Assembly (NCBI RefSeq): GCF_002443155.1
Contig: NZ_CP023667.1
Coordinates: 2,170,001-2,234,000 of the forward strand
DNA length: 64,000 nt
Source of the DNA: Alcaligenes faecalis
GTDB lineage: Bacteria > Pseudomonadota > Gammaproteobacteria > Burkholderiales > Burkholderiaceae_B
Direction: 5' to 3'
Shown here: in pieces, positions 10,372 through 19,323 of the stretch
Numbering within the stretch: the first letter of the stretch is position 1
Layout of the letters: every line of letters starts with the position of its first letter
Program-made: the position numbers and the translations under genes
The notes under the pieces: model-generated
What the model saw: the letters and a program-made list of their open reading frames with translations, nothing else
What the model was told of the DNA's origin: nothing
Databases searched by the model: none

Positions 10372-11658
10372 TCAAACCGTTGATGTTTTGCCGTAGCGGC
10401 GCTCAACGTAATTCTGGACAATGGTCTGAAATTCCTGAGCGATAGTATCACCCTTCAGGGTCACCACCCGCTCGCCATCCACATAGACGGGTGCCGAAGG
10501 AACTTCCCCGGTTCCCGGCAAGCTGATGCCGATATCGGCGTGGCGGCTTTCCCCCGGACCATTGACCACACAGCCCATCACCGCGACGTTCATGGTTTCC
10601 ACGCCGGGATACAGATCTTTCCAGACAGGCATCTGGTCACGCAAATAGCTTTGAATATCGTTGGCCAGCTCCTGGAACACCGTACTGCTGGTGCGACCAC
10701 AACCCGGACACGCCACCACCATCGGAGTAAAGGCGCGCAACCCCATGGTCTGCAGAATTTCCTGAGCCACGACCACTTCACGGGCACGATCGCCACCGGG
10801 TTCGGGCGTCAGGGAAATACGAATGGTGTCACCAATGCCTTGCTGCAGCAAGACGGACAAGGCGGCCGTAGAAGCCACAATCCCCTTGCTGCCCATCCCC
10901 GCCTCGGTCAAACCCAGATGCAGGGCGTAATCGCAGCGCGAAGACAAATCCTGATAAACCGTAATCAAATCCTGCACATGGCTGACCTTGCAGGACAGCA
11001 CAATGCGTTTGCCGTCCAGACCCAGCTCTTCGGCACGCTGGGCATTGCTGATGGCCGAAAACACCAGGGCATCACGCATGACAGCTTGCGCCGTCCAGGG
11101 GTGTGCCCGTTGATTATTCTCGTCCATCATGCGGGCCATCAGCTCGTGATCCAGGCTGCCCCAGTTCACACCGATACGCACGGCCTTGTCGTAACGGCAG
11201 GCGATTTCAATCATCTTGGCAAAGTTGTCGTCCCGACGCTTGCCCCCGCCCATATTGCCCGGATTGATCCGGTACTTGGACAAGGCTTGCGCACATTCCG
11301 GGAAGTCTGCCAGCAGCTTGTGGCCGTTGTAATGAAAGTCCCCCACCAAGGGAACATTCACACCCATGCGGTCCAGCTGTTCACGAATAGCCGGCACTTC
11401 ACGCGCAGCTTCCGGGGTATTGACGGTAATCCGCACCAGTTCGGAGCCGGCTCGCGCCAATTCCTTGACCTGGATAGCCGTTGCAATGGCATCGACCGTA
11501 TCCGTATTGGTCATGGACTGCACCACGACCGGCGCCGAGCCCCCCAGTTTCACGACATGATCGCCCCAGCGCACATCCACCGTGCGCGTCACCCGTTTGG
11601 GTTGAGCACCAACCGGCAGAGGTTGGCAAGCAGAGGGAGTTTCGGGACCCTGCGTCAT
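10372..11658 (-). CDS. ispG: 4-hydroxy-3-methylbut-2-enyl diphosphate synthase (flavodoxin/ferredoxin)
   Basis: IspG is a 4Fe-4S enzyme that makes HMBPP in the non-mevalonate isoprenoid pathway. The 428 residues include the TIM-barrel start VQSMTNTDT. The C-terminal cluster ligands are seen in ACPGCGR and [10 protein letters not shown]. The ATG at 11658 overlaps the rodZ stop by four bases (ATGA) and has AAGGA upstream, so it is preferred over a TTG seven codons earlier. The gene order rodZ-ispG-hisS is conserved. Confidence 0.97.
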   Translation of the reverse strand: MTQGPETPSACQPLPVGAQPKRVTRTVDVRWGDHVVKLGGSAPVVVQSMTNTDTVDAIATAIQVKELARAGSELVRITVNTPEAAREVPAIREQLDRMGVNVPLVGDFHYNGHKLLADFPECAQALSKYRINPGNMGGGKRRDDNFAKMIEIACRYDKAVRIGVNWGSLDHELMARMMDENNQRAHPWTAQAVMRDALVFSAISNAQRAEELGLDGKRIVLSCKVSHVQDLITVYQDLSSRCDYALHLGLTEAGMGSKGIVASTAALSVLLQQGIGDTIRISLTPEPGGDRAREVVVAQEILQTMGLRAFTPMVVACPGCGRTSSTVFQELANDIQSYLRDQMPVWKDLYPGVETMNVAVMGCVVNGPGESRHADIGISLPGTGEVPSAPVYVDGERVVTLKGDTIAQEFQTIVQNYVERRYGKTSTV

Positions 11659-12149
11659 TTCTTCAAATCCTTGAGCCAATCAAACACCAGCCATTCCTCG
11701 GGAACCCAGCCTCGATCAATGGCGTAAAAACCGGCTACCAGCAGCAAAACAATAATGATAAGAATCCAGATCCAGCCAAAACCGCCGCGCGAGTCGGCAT
11801 ACAGGCTCAAATCCGCACTGGACAAGCCCGAACCGGAATGATTGCGCGGTACGGGCCTGGGCGCAGCGGTATCACTGACCTGAGCTTCCAGCATGACCAG
11901 CACAGCCGATACGTCGGCCTCCAAAAAGCGCGCGTAGTTGCGCACCATGCCGCGCAAAGGCTGGCCACCGGGCAACTGGTCCCACTCCTGAGCCTCCAGG
12001 GCCTCGAGCTGGCGAACCGAAAACTTCAGGCGGGTGGAGGCTTCGTTCAGCGTACAGGATCGCGCCAGGCGCAGCTCACGCAATGTCGGGCCTACACCTG
12101 AGCCCGCTTCCGGAGCCGATTGGTTGGAGGGGACCAGAGTCTCGCTCAT
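11655..12149 (-). CDS. rodZ: Short RodZ-like helix-turn-helix membrane protein
   Basis: RodZ links the MreB cytoskeleton to the cell-wall elongation machinery. The 164 residues hold an N-terminal HTH_25 domain (about 20-90, [16 protein letters not shown]) and a transmembrane helix (about 126-144), then only about 20 further residues. The periplasmic beta-domain found in the E. coli protein is missing. Both ends overlap neighbours by four bases, so the short form looks genuine and not a recent truncation. It could also be annotated simply as a helix-turn-helix domain protein. Confidence 0.8.
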   Translation of the reverse strand: MSETLVPSNQSAPEAGSGVGPTLRELRLARSCTLNEASTRLKFSVRQLEALEAQEWDQLPGGQPLRGMVRNYARFLEADVSAVLVMLEAQVSDTAAPRPVPRNHSGSGLSSADLSLYADSRGGFGWIWILIIIVLLLVAGFYAIDRGWVPEEWLVFDWLKDLKK

Positions 12150-13294
12150 GCACGTTCCTGTTTGATTTGAATGACAGCACGATCAGGCAAACGCTGTTCG
12201 ATACGGGTGCGATCACGAATATCGCCCGCCAACTGTCCGCAAGCGGCAGCAATGTCATCGCCGCGCGTCTTGCGCACTGTGGTTACCACCCCACCATCCA
12301 TCAGACGCTGGGCAAACTGCTTGACCCGTGCAGCTGAGGAGCGTTTCAGACCGGACTGCGGAAAAGGATTGAAAGGAATCAAATTAAATTTACAGCGCAC
12401 AATGCGCGCGATGTCCAACAGTTCCTGCGCATGCTGGTCGGTATCGTTGATGCCGTCCAGCATGATGTATTCAAACGTGATGAAGTCACGCGGTGCGTGC
12501 TCCAGATAGCGATTACAGGCATCCAGAAGCTCGACCAGCGGATACTTCTTGTTCAGCGGCACCAGACGGTCGCGCAGCGCATCATTGGGCGCATGCAGCG
12601 ACACAGCCAGCGCCACCGGGCAATCCTTGGCCAGACGATCCATCATGGGCACCACCCCGGAGGTGGATACCGTCACGCGGCGGCGCGACAGACCGTAGGC
12701 ATTATCGTCCAGCATCAGTCGCAAGGCACCGAGCACCTGGTCGTAATTAAGCAAAGGCTCGCCCATGCCCATCATGACCACATTGCTGATGACACGCGTG
12801 CTGGTTTGCTCGGCATCGCCAATGCGGGCGGTTTCGGGCGCATTCAGCAAGGCACGACGGGCGAACCAAAGCTGGCCAATGATTTCAGAAGTCGTCAGGT
12901 TGCGATTGAAACCCTGGTAACCCGTGGAACAGAATGGACAGGCCACGGTGCAGCCAGCCTGGCTGGAAATACACAGGGTGCCCCGGTCGTCCTCGGGAAT
13001 GAAAACCGCTTCGACGGCATTATTGCTGCCTACGTCAAACAGCCATTTACGCGTGCCGTCGGAAGAAATATGTTCGTGCGACATGCTGGGCGCGGTGACA
13101 ACGCAATTGGCCGTCAGCTGCTCGCGGAACTCGCGCGCCAGATCCGTCATCTGCCCAAAATCGTCTTGTTGACGCTGGTGTATCCAGCGCTGCAATTGGC
13201 GCGCGCGGAAAGGCTTGCCACCCCATTGGGCGACCAGTTCAACAAGTTGCTCCGGGCCCAGGCCCAGAAGATTGGTAGGTTCGAGCGATGACAT
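12146..13294 (-). CDS. rlmN: Dual-specificity 23S rRNA/tRNA A2503/A37 methyltransferase RlmN
   Basis: RlmN is a radical-SAM enzyme that makes 2-methyladenosine in 23S rRNA and some tRNAs. The 382 residues contain the radical-SAM cysteines in [12 protein letters not shown] (C-x3-C-x2-C). The second catalytic cysteine lies in AAACGQLAG near residue 355. A conserved MGMGEPLLN motif is also visible. GAAGG lies upstream of the ATG with a rather long spacer. It follows ndk after a terminator and leads the long coupled operon rodZ-ispG-hisS. Confidence 0.97.
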   Translation of the reverse strand: MSSLEPTNLLGLGPEQLVELVAQWGGKPFRARQLQRWIHQRQQDDFGQMTDLAREFREQLTANCVVTAPSMSHEHISSDGTRKWLFDVGSNNAVEAVFIPEDDRGTLCISSQAGCTVACPFCSTGYQGFNRNLTTSEIIGQLWFARRALLNAPETARIGDAEQTSTRVISNVVMMGMGEPLLNYDQVLGALRLMLDDNAYGLSRRRVTVSTSGVVPMMDRLAKDCPVALAVSLHAPNDALRDRLVPLNKKYPLVELLDACNRYLEHAPRDFITFEYIMLDGINDTDQHAQELLDIARIVRCKFNLIPFNPFPQSGLKRSSAARVKQFAQRLMDGGVVTTVRKTRGDDIAAACGQLAGDIRDRTRIEQRLPDRAVIQIKQERA

Positions 13295-13343
13295 AAAAAA
13301 ATAATACCTTCACGCGTTCTGGCTATTACTTTCTTGCAGGAGT

Positions 13344-13401
13344 GCAAAAAAGCCTCTTTTTGCGGATTTGCCCGGCACACCGATTCCGGTGAGCCGGGCA
13401 A
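13344..13401 (-). terminator. Terminator region after ndk (two hairpins)
   Basis: A very stable stem pairs TTGCCCGGC-ACACCG (13368-13382) with its complement at 13387-13401. It is followed on the minus strand by a second small hairpin with AAAAAGAGGC/TTTTTT at 13344-13363. Together they should end ndk transcription before rlmN. Confidence 0.75.
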
Positions 13402-13442
13402 GTCTTGCTCAGAGTGCCGCCAGTACTGCGCGGTTTAACGAA

Positions 13443-13868
13443 TTAACGGCTGTAAACGTTGCACTCTGGGAAGAAGAAAGCGATTTCGACAGCAGCGGTT
13501 TCAGGAGCGTCGGAACCGTGAACAGCGTTAGCGTCGATGCTTTCAGCGAAGTCAGCACGGATGGTGCCGGCGTCAGCTTTCTTGGGGTCGGTAGCGCCCA
13601 TCAGTTCGCGGTTCTTGGCAATGGCGCCTTCGCCTTCCAGAACTTGAACGAACACAGGACCGGAAACCATGAAGTCAACCAGATCCTTGAAGAAAGGACG
13701 CTCGGCGTGCACGCCGTAGAAGCGCTCGGCTTCGCCACGGGACAGGTGAACCAGGCGACCAGCGATCACTTTCAGGCCAGCGCCTTCAAAGCGGGAAATA
13801 ATCTGACCGATCACGTTTTTAGCAACAGCGTCGGGCTTGATAATGGACAGAGTGCGTTCAATAGCCAT
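13443..13868 (-). CDS. ndk: Nucleoside diphosphate kinase
   Basis: Ndk transfers the gamma-phosphate between nucleoside di- and triphosphates. The 141 residues begin [15 protein letters not shown] and contain the phosphorylated active-site histidine H117 in NAVHGSD. The length is normal. A longer open frame to 14039 is not used: the conserved start is at 13868 with GGA about eight bases upstream. A candidate promoter with TATATT at 13889-13894 lies upstream. It is divergent from valS and upstream of the rlmN operon. Confidence 0.98.
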   Translation of the reverse strand: MAIERTLSIIKPDAVAKNVIGQIISRFEGAGLKVIAGRLVHLSRGEAERFYGVHAERPFFKDLVDFMVSGPVFVQVLEGEGAIAKNRELMGATDPKKADAGTIRADFAESIDANAVHGSDAPETAAVEIAFFFPECNVYSR

Positions 13869-14121
13869 GTGAAAATCCAAATAAGAACAATATAGTGTAG
13901 TCTTTGCTGCGTAAAGCAAAATGCAGATCCGACGGTTCGCGCTAAATTTTTTAATGAAAACAAGCACTTTCATCAGATTTACGGCAACCCGGCATTTTAC
14001 CACGCCAAAGACGCACGGCCACATCTTAAAATAGTGCATCTTAAATTCGTTTTTTACCCAGGATTAGTCCCGCCCTATCTGGCACCAACCGTGCAATAAG
14101 GGGCAGGCAGACCGCATCACC
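13869..14121. other. Divergent ndk/valS intergenic region
   Basis: This 253-base spacer has no gene. On the minus strand TATATT (13889-13894) may be the ndk -10, with a T-rich -35 candidate at non-ideal spacing. On the plus strand TTTACC, 17 bases, then TATCTG around 14054-14082 is a weak candidate for valS. Neither is strong enough to be certain. Confidence 0.3.
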
Positions 14122-16974
14122 ATGACCAACTCATCCGCAACGACCTCCGACGAGCAGTTATCCAAGAGCTTTGACCCCCAGGAAATCGAAACGCGCTGGT
14201 ACGCGCGCTGGGAGCAAGCCGACCTTTTCAAGGGAGGCCAACACGTCCAGCCCTTGGGTGATCACCAGTCCGAACCCTTTGTGATCCAGTCCCCGCCACC
14301 AAACGTCACTGGGACCTTGCACATGGGCCACGCCTTTAATCAGACCATCATGGATGGCCTGACGCGCTACCACCGCATGAAAGGCGACGATACGGTCTAC
14401 ATTCCCGGCACCGACCACGCCGGGATTGCCACCCAGATCATCGTGGAACGCCAGCTTGATGCCCAGAACATCAGCCGCCACGACCTGGGTCGCGAGAAAT
14501 TCCTGGAAAAAGTCTGGGAGTGGAAAGAGAAGTCGGGCAATACCATTACCGGCCAGTTCCGCCGCCTGGGCGCGTCCTGTGACTGGAGCCGCGAATACTT
14601 CACCATGGACGACAATCTGTCCCGTGGCGTGCTGGAAACCTTTGTCCGCCTGTACGAGCAAGGCCTGATTTACCGCGGCAAGCGCCTGGTGAACTGGGAC
14701 CCCGTGCTGGGCACCGCCGTGTCTGATCTGGAAGTGGTCAGCGAGGAAGAAGACGGCCACCTGTGGGAAATCAGCTACCCGCTGACTACCCCCCAAGGCG
14801 GCCTGACCCACCTGACCGTTGCTACCACCCGCCCTGAAACCATGCTGGGCGACGTTGCCCTGATGGTGCACCCGGAGGACGAACGCTATATCGGCCTGAT
14901 CGGTCAAACCGTGACCCTGCCCCTGGTTGGCCGTTCCATCCCGATCATTGCAGACGACTACGTAGACCCGGCCTTTGGTACCGGCGTAGTGAAGGTAACT
15001 CCGGCCCACGACTTCAATGACTACGCCGTTGGCCAACGCCACGGCCTGGAAATGATCAGCATCCTGACGCTGGATGCCCATATTGCCGACACCGCTCCCG
15101 AAGCCTACCAAGGCCTGGAGCGCTTTGCTGCGCGCAAGCAAATCGTGGCCGACCTGGAAGCCCAGGGCCTGCTGAAAGCGGTCAAACCCCACAAGCTGAT
15201 GGTGCCACGCGGCGACCGTACCAATACGGTCATCGAACCCATGCTGACCGACCAGTGGTTTGTGGCCATGAGCAAGCCTGCTCCGGAAGATTCGCTGCAC
15301 CCCGGCAAGAGCATCACCCAGGTTGCCCTGGACGTGGTGGCCGATGGCCGTGTGCGCTTCTACCCTGACAACTGGTCCAATACCTACAACCAGTGGCTGA
15401 ACAATATTCAGGACTGGTGTATTTCACGTCAACTGTGGTGGGGTCACCAGATTCCCGCCTGGTACGCCGAAGACGGCAGCCTGTTTGTCGCCCGCTCCGA
15501 AGAGGACGCTCTGGAACAAGCCCGCGCCGCTGGCGTGACCGGCCCACTGCGCCGCGATGAAGACGTGCTGGATACCTGGTTCTCCTCCGCCCTGGTGCCC
15601 TTTACCGATCTGGGCTGGCCTGAAGAAACCCCGGATCTGGCCCGTTACCTGCCCTCCAGCGTGCTGGTGACTGGTTTCGATATTATTTTCTTCTGGGTGG
15701 CCCGCATGGTCATGATGAGCATGCACCTGACCGGCCGCGTTCCGTTCAACACCGTCTATGTTCATGGACTGGTGTGCGATATGGAAGGCAAGAAAATGAG
15801 CAAATCCAAGGGCAATACCATTGACCCAGTGGATTTGATCGACGGCATCGATCTGGAAAGCCTGATACACAAGCGCACCTTTGGCCTGATGAACCCCAAG
15901 CAGGCTCAAAGCATCACCAAACGCACCAAGAAAGATTATCCCGATGGCATCCCTGCCTTCGGTACGGACGCACTGCGCTTTACCATGGCCGCCTATGCCA
16001 CGCTGGGCCGCAACATCAACTTCGACATGAAGCGTTGCGAAGGCTACCGCAACTTCTGCAACAAGCTGTGGAACGCCACCCGCTTTGTGCTGATGAACAC
16101 CGAAGGTCATGAGCTGCACACCGACGCGCCCGCCGAACTGAGCTTTGCGGATCGCTGGATCATCAGCCTGTTGCAAGGCCTCGAACAGGATGCCGAGCGC
16201 GGTTTTGCCGACTACCGTTTTGACAACGTTGCCAACGCCATCTACCACTTTGTGTGGGACGAGTACTGCGACTGGTACCTGGAACTGGCCAAGACCCAGA
16301 TCCAGAACGGCACGCCCGAGCAGCAACTGGGCACCCGTCGCACCCTGATCCGTGTGCTGGAAGTCGTGCTGCGCGTGGCGCACCCCATCATCCCCTTCAT
16401 CACGGAAGAGCTGTGGCAGAAAGTCTCGGTGGTGGCTGGCAAACGTGCTGCCAATGAAACCACCAGCATTTCGGTCCAGCCCTACCCGATTGCCAACCCT
16501 GCCGCGATTGATGAGCAGGCTGTAGCCCAGGTTGCCGAGCTGAAGGCCCAGGTCGATGCAATTCGCGCCCTGCGCGGCGAAATGAACCTGTCGCCTGCCC
16601 AGCGTGTACCGCTGGTTGCCCAAGGTGACGCCGCCATCCTGAGCGCCAACAGCCCCTACCTGGCCAGCCTGTGCAAGCTGGAAAGCGTGGACATCGTGGA
16701 GCAACTGCCTACCGATGCCGGCGCTCCCGTGCAAGTGGTCGACAAAACCCAGCTGATGCTGCACGTAGAGATTGACGTGGAAGCAGAGCGTATCCGTCTG
16801 TCCAAGGAAATCGAACGTCTGCAAGGCGAAATCAGCAAGGCCGAAGGCAAATTGGGCAACGCCAGTTTTGTGGAACGCGCACCCGCCGCCGTGGTTGAAC
16901 AAGAGCGCCTGCGTGTGGCTCAGTTCGGTGAAACACTGGCCAAGGTAAAACAGCAGTTTGATCGTCTGGGCTAA
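14122..16974 (+). CDS. valS: Valyl-tRNA synthetase
   Basis: ValS charges tRNA-Val and edits mischarged threonine. The 950 residues show the class I HIGH motif as HMGH (67-70, in [13 protein letters not shown]) and KMSKS at 558-562. The editing domain includes [12 protein letters not shown]. Valine-specific anticodon-binding and C-terminal coiled-coil domains (about 880-945) follow. The ATG opens [12 protein letters not shown]; the ribosome binding site is poorly spaced, so a start a few codons later cannot be excluded. It is flanked by divergent ndk and convergent trmD. Confidence 0.97.
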   Translation: MTNSSATTSDEQLSKSFDPQEIETRWYARWEQADLFKGGQHVQPLGDHQSEPFVIQSPPPNVTGTLHMGHAFNQTIMDGLTRYHRMKGDDTVYIPGTDHAGIATQIIVERQLDAQNISRHDLGREKFLEKVWEWKEKSGNTITGQFRRLGASCDWSREYFTMDDNLSRGVLETFVRLYEQGLIYRGKRLVNWDPVLGTAVSDLEVVSEEEDGHLWEISYPLTTPQGGLTHLTVATTRPETMLGDVALMVHPEDERYIGLIGQTVTLPLVGRSIPIIADDYVDPAFGTGVVKVTPAHDFNDYAVGQRHGLEMISILTLDAHIADTAPEAYQGLERFAARKQIVADLEAQGLLKAVKPHKLMVPRGDRTNTVIEPMLTDQWFVAMSKPAPEDSLHPGKSITQVALDVVADGRVRFYPDNWSNTYNQWLNNIQDWCISRQLWWGHQIPAWYAEDGSLFVARSEEDALEQARAAGVTGPLRRDEDVLDTWFSSALVPFTDLGWPEETPDLARYLPSSVLVTGFDIIFFWVARMVMMSMHLTGRVPFNTVYVHGLVCDMEGKKMSKSKGNTIDPVDLIDGIDLESLIHKRTFGLMNPKQAQSITKRTKKDYPDGIPAFGTDALRFTMAAYATLGRNINFDMKRCEGYRNFCNKLWNATRFVLMNTEGHELHTDAPAELSFADRWIISLLQGLEQDAERGFADYRFDNVANAIYHFVWDEYCDWYLELAKTQIQNGTPEQQLGTRRTLIRVLEVVLRVAHPIIPFITEELWQKVSVVAGKRAANETTSISVQPYPIANPAAIDEQAVAQVAELKAQVDAIRALRGEMNLSPAQRVPLVAQGDAAILSANSPYLASLCKLESVDIVEQLPTDAGAPVQVVDKTQLMLHVEIDVEAERIRLSKEIERLQGEISKAEGKLGNASFVERAPAAVVEQERLRVAQFGETLAKVKQQFDRLG

Positions 16975-17001
16975 TCGCCTGACCCAAGCGCGGACGATAG
17001 C

Positions 17002-17036
17002 AAAAAGCCCTGCAATATTGCAGGGCTTTTTTTAAT
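17002..17036. terminator. Bidirectional terminator between valS and trmD
   Basis: AAAAAGCCCTGCAA and TTGCAGGGCTTTTTTT form a near-perfect hairpin with A and T runs on either side. It can end valS on the plus strand and the trmD operon on the minus strand. Confidence 0.9.
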
Positions 17037-17135
17037 CCCATCCATGATCAATGCAGTACAGAGCGATCGGAGAAGCCGCCCTAAAAAGTCTAGAACCACG
17101 GTTCAGCCAAGCCGATACAGCACAATACTTCAGCC

Positions 17136-17167
17136 AATAACAACATGGCCCGCTTAAAGCTGGGCCA
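17136..17167 (-). terminator. Terminator-like hairpin after trmD
   Basis: TGGCCCGC and GC(T)GGGCCA pair around a TTAAA loop at 17146-17167. On the minus strand a T-rich stretch (TGTTGTTATTG) follows. It lies where rplS would normally begin. The rest of 17034-17196 shows no gene. Confidence 0.5.
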
Positions 17168-17196
17168 ATAGGATGTAGACGCTTGCTTAGGTGGCG

Positions 17197-17955
17197 CTAT
17201 CCGTCGAGCGAAGCCAAAGAGGCCAAAAAGCGTTCGTCCGCCTTACTGAGCTCGCCACGCTGGCGGGCTTGCTCTATCAGCTCGGGCCGACGCAAGGCTG
17301 TCAAACGCAGGGATTGCTCACGCCGCCATGCCTGAATGCGACCATGATGACCAGACATCAAGACTTCGGGCACTGCCTGATCACGGTATATCTCGGGACG
17401 GGTGTAATGAGGACTATCCAGCAAGCCGCTATTGTCGGCATGGAAAGAGTCCTGACGAGCCGAATCAGCATCATTCAGCACGCCGGGCAAGAGCCGAATC
17501 ACGCTATCAATAATCGCCAGTGATGCTATTTCACCGCCAGACAGCACAAAATCACCCAAAGACAGTTCCTGGGTGATACGCGCATCAATAAAACGTTGAT
17601 CTATCCCTTCATAGCGACCACACACCAGAACCGCGCCAGGGCCCTGAGCCAGCTCCTGAGCCACAGTCTGATCAAAGCGTCGCCCTGTAGGGCTCAGCAA
17701 AATCACTTCCGGGCTATCACCACGATCAGCCAAAGCCTGATCCAGGGCGTCATTCAGAGGATCAGCCAGCATCACCATGCCTGGGCCACCGCCGTAAGGA
17801 CGATCGTCTACAGTACGGTGCACATCGGTGGTGTAGTCGCGCGGATTCCAGGTCCGCATCTGCCAGATACCCTGCTTGTGCGCACGGCCGGTGACACCAG
17901 CCTCGCTGACCACATCAAACATGTCCGGGAACAGGGTCAGGGCATCAAATCGCAT
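17197..17955 (-). CDS. trmD: tRNA (guanine-37-N1)-methyltransferase
   Basis: TrmD is a SPOUT-family enzyme that methylates G37 next to the anticodon and prevents frameshifting. The 252 residues begin [14 protein letters not shown] and contain the SAM trefoil-knot motifs [20 protein letters not shown] and GDFVLSGGE. The true start is at 17955; a longer open frame runs into the spacer after rimM and is not real. The gene follows rimM by 88 bases. No rplS follows, so the operon is shorter than the usual rpsP-rimM-trmD-rplS. Confidence 0.97.
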   Translation of the reverse strand: MRFDALTLFPDMFDVVSEAGVTGRAHKQGIWQMRTWNPRDYTTDVHRTVDDRPYGGGPGMVMLADPLNDALDQALADRGDSPEVILLSPTGRRFDQTVAQELAQGPGAVLVCGRYEGIDQRFIDARITQELSLGDFVLSGGEIASLAIIDSVIRLLPGVLNDADSARQDSFHADNSGLLDSPHYTRPEIYRDQAVPEVLMSGHHGRIQAWRREQSLRLTALRRPELIEQARQRGELSKADERFLASLASLDG

Positions 17956-18043
17956 GAGGACTCGGCAAGAGAAAAAAGCAGATACGCCTTGCAAGATCCA
18001 GCCAATCAGACCAGAGCACTGCAACAGCGCAGGATTGAAACGA

Positions 18044-18643
18044 TCAAATCGCCCAGTGGCTGTGCAGTTCGCGGGCGGACATATCCACCGTATGCACAAT
18101 GGCTTGCACAAAGGGAACCAGCTCTTCCAGCGGCTTGCCCTGCTCGTCCTTTGCAGGCGTAAAGACGCCTTCGGCATCCCAGGAGCCACGATGCACGACC
18201 AAAATGGAATGCGCGCCGTTATCCAGCACTTCCACCACTTCGCCCAGACTTTCAGCCTGGCCGTCCTGCTCGCCAAAGAAGCGGCAGCCGATCAGATCGA
18301 CCCAATAAAATTCGTCTTCGTCCGCTTTGGGGAAAGCGGCACGGGATACCCAAACGGTATGCCCCTTGAGAGCTTGAGCCAGCTCTCGATTATCCAGACC
18401 CTCAAACTGCGCCACGATGGTTGCACCATGCTGCTTTGCGGTTTGTATTTGTCTGGGTGACGCAGACGCAAAAACGCCCGCCTGAGATTCAGGCCGGGGC
18501 GTTTTTAACCACCACGTTTTTGCATTCAGCAGCGCCTTGGTTTGCATGGAGTGCGGCTGGATCTTGACCCAACCACGCACACCATAAGCGGAAACAATAC
18601 GACCGAGCTCAACAAGGTCAGCAGGAATCGCAGATTGCTTCAC
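18044..18643 (-). CDS. rimM: 16S rRNA processing protein RimM
   Basis: RimM helps 30S subunit maturation by binding ribosomal protein S19. The 199 residues begin with the PRC-barrel-like RimM domain ([17 protein letters not shown]). The typical WVSRAAFPK and EFYWVDLIG segments follow. It sits between rpsP and trmD. A terminator-shaped inverted repeat lies inside its coding region at about codons 46-58, corresponding to a non-conserved stretch ([13 protein letters not shown]). Confidence 0.95.
   Translation of the reverse strand: MKQSAIPADLVELGRIVSAYGVRGWVKIQPHSMQTKALLNAKTWWLKTPRPESQAGVFASASPRQIQTAKQHGATIVAQFEGLDNRELAQALKGHTVWVSRAAFPKADEDEFYWVDLIGCRFFGEQDGQAESLGEVVEVLDNGAHSILVVHRGSWDAEGVFTPAKDEQGKPLEELVPFVQAIVHTVDMSARELHSHWAI
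18470..18506 (-). other. Terminator-like hairpin inside rimM
   Basis: AAAAACGCCC (18470-18479) pairs with GGGCGTTTTT (18497-18506). A second stem GCCTGA/TCAGGC (18480-18485 with 18489-18494) stacks on it, with a two-base bulge. On the minus strand the 3' arm ends in TTTTT. The fold has the form of an intrinsic terminator but lies wholly within the rimM reading frame. Confidence 0.6.
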
Positions 18644-18675
18644 ACTAAACGCTACTGAAAAACAGGTGAATCAAC

Positions 18676-18936
18676 TTAGGCAGCCGAAGCAACCTTAGCC
18701 GAGTATTCTTTCAACAGGCGAGCCACAGCAGGCGAAACCTGAGCACCGTTGTCGGTGAAGTGCTTAACGCGGTCCATTTGCAGACGCAGGTTTTCATGAC
18801 CTTCGCCAGCGACGGGGTTGTAGAAACCCAGACGTTCGATGAAGCGACCATCACGGCGTTGGCTCGCCTCGGCGGCTACTACGTTGTAAAAAGGACGCTT
18901 TTTGGAGCCACCACGGGCCAAGCGAATTACCACCAT
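18676..18936 (-). CDS. rpsP: 30S ribosomal protein S16
   Basis: S16 is a primary-binding protein of the 30S body. The 86 residues begin [20 protein letters not shown], as in all bS16 proteins, and contain [17 protein letters not shown] lies eight bases before the ATG at 18936. A longer frame that extends upstream is not coding. The gene leads the rpsP-rimM-trmD operon and has a strong promoter 35-65 bases upstream. Confidence 0.98.
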   Translation of the reverse strand: MVVIRLARGGSKKRPFYNVVAAEASQRRDGRFIERLGFYNPVAGEGHENLRLQMDRVKHFTDNGAQVSPAVARLLKEYSAKVASAA

Positions 18937-18970
18937 TGATAATCCCTTTATTGTGTAAGGTAAACAAAAA

Positions 18971-19000
18971 ATTCTAGCACTATTCTGGCAAGCATGCCAA
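18971..19000 (-). promoter_or_regulatory. Sigma70-type promoter of rpsP
   Basis: On the minus strand TTGGCA (18995-19000), an 18-base spacer and TAGAAT (18971-18976) form a promoter. TGC precedes the -10, giving an extended -10 element. It lies just upstream of the rpsP leader. Confidence 0.65.
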
Positions 19001-19062
19001 AAGTAACACGCTAAGATAGCAGATTCAGTGCTAGATACGCAACAGACAAAGCAGTATTCTAC

Positions 19063-19084
19063 CGCCGTCGGCTTAACGACGGCG
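19063..19084 (-). other. Hairpin overlapping the tusA stop codon
   Basis: CGCCGTCG (19063-19070) pairs with CGACGGCG (19077-19084) around a six-base loop that contains the tusA stop. There is no T-run after it, so it is more likely an mRNA 3' end stabiliser or a Rho-assisted end than a true intrinsic terminator. Confidence 0.45.
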
Positions 19085-19321
19085 TAAAAAATGCAGAGTT
19101 TTTTCGGCTTGCTGGTCTTGAGCCAACAGTTCGTTGCCAGTTTGGCGACAAAAAGCCTGAAAATCTTGAATGGCGTGCTGATCGGTCGTGATGACCTGCA
19201 ACACTTGCCCGGATTCCAGCTGCGCCAAGGCTTTCTTGGCACGCAAGATGGGCAAGGGGCATTTCAGCCCGCTTGCATCCACCTGCAGATCGCTGTTGGG
19301 CAAAGCGCCGGGCTCGGACAT
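19073..19321 (-). CDS. TusA-family sulfurtransferase
   Basis: TusA/SirA/YedF proteins carry persulfide sulfur on a conserved cysteine. In E. coli TusA feeds tRNA 2-thiouridine and molybdenum cofactor synthesis. The 82 residues contain the family signature [12 protein letters not shown] with the cysteine at residue 21. ATG 19321 has GGGAG seven bases upstream; a GTG two codons earlier overlaps the alaS stop. It is directly downstream of alaS and probably co-transcribed with it. Whether it is TusA itself or another member of the family cannot be settled from sequence alone. Confidence 0.88.
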   Translation of the reverse strand: MSEPGALPNSDLQVDASGLKCPLPILRAKKALAQLESGQVLQVITTDQHAIQDFQAFCRQTGNELLAQDQQAEKTLHFLRRR

Positions 19322-19323
19322 CG

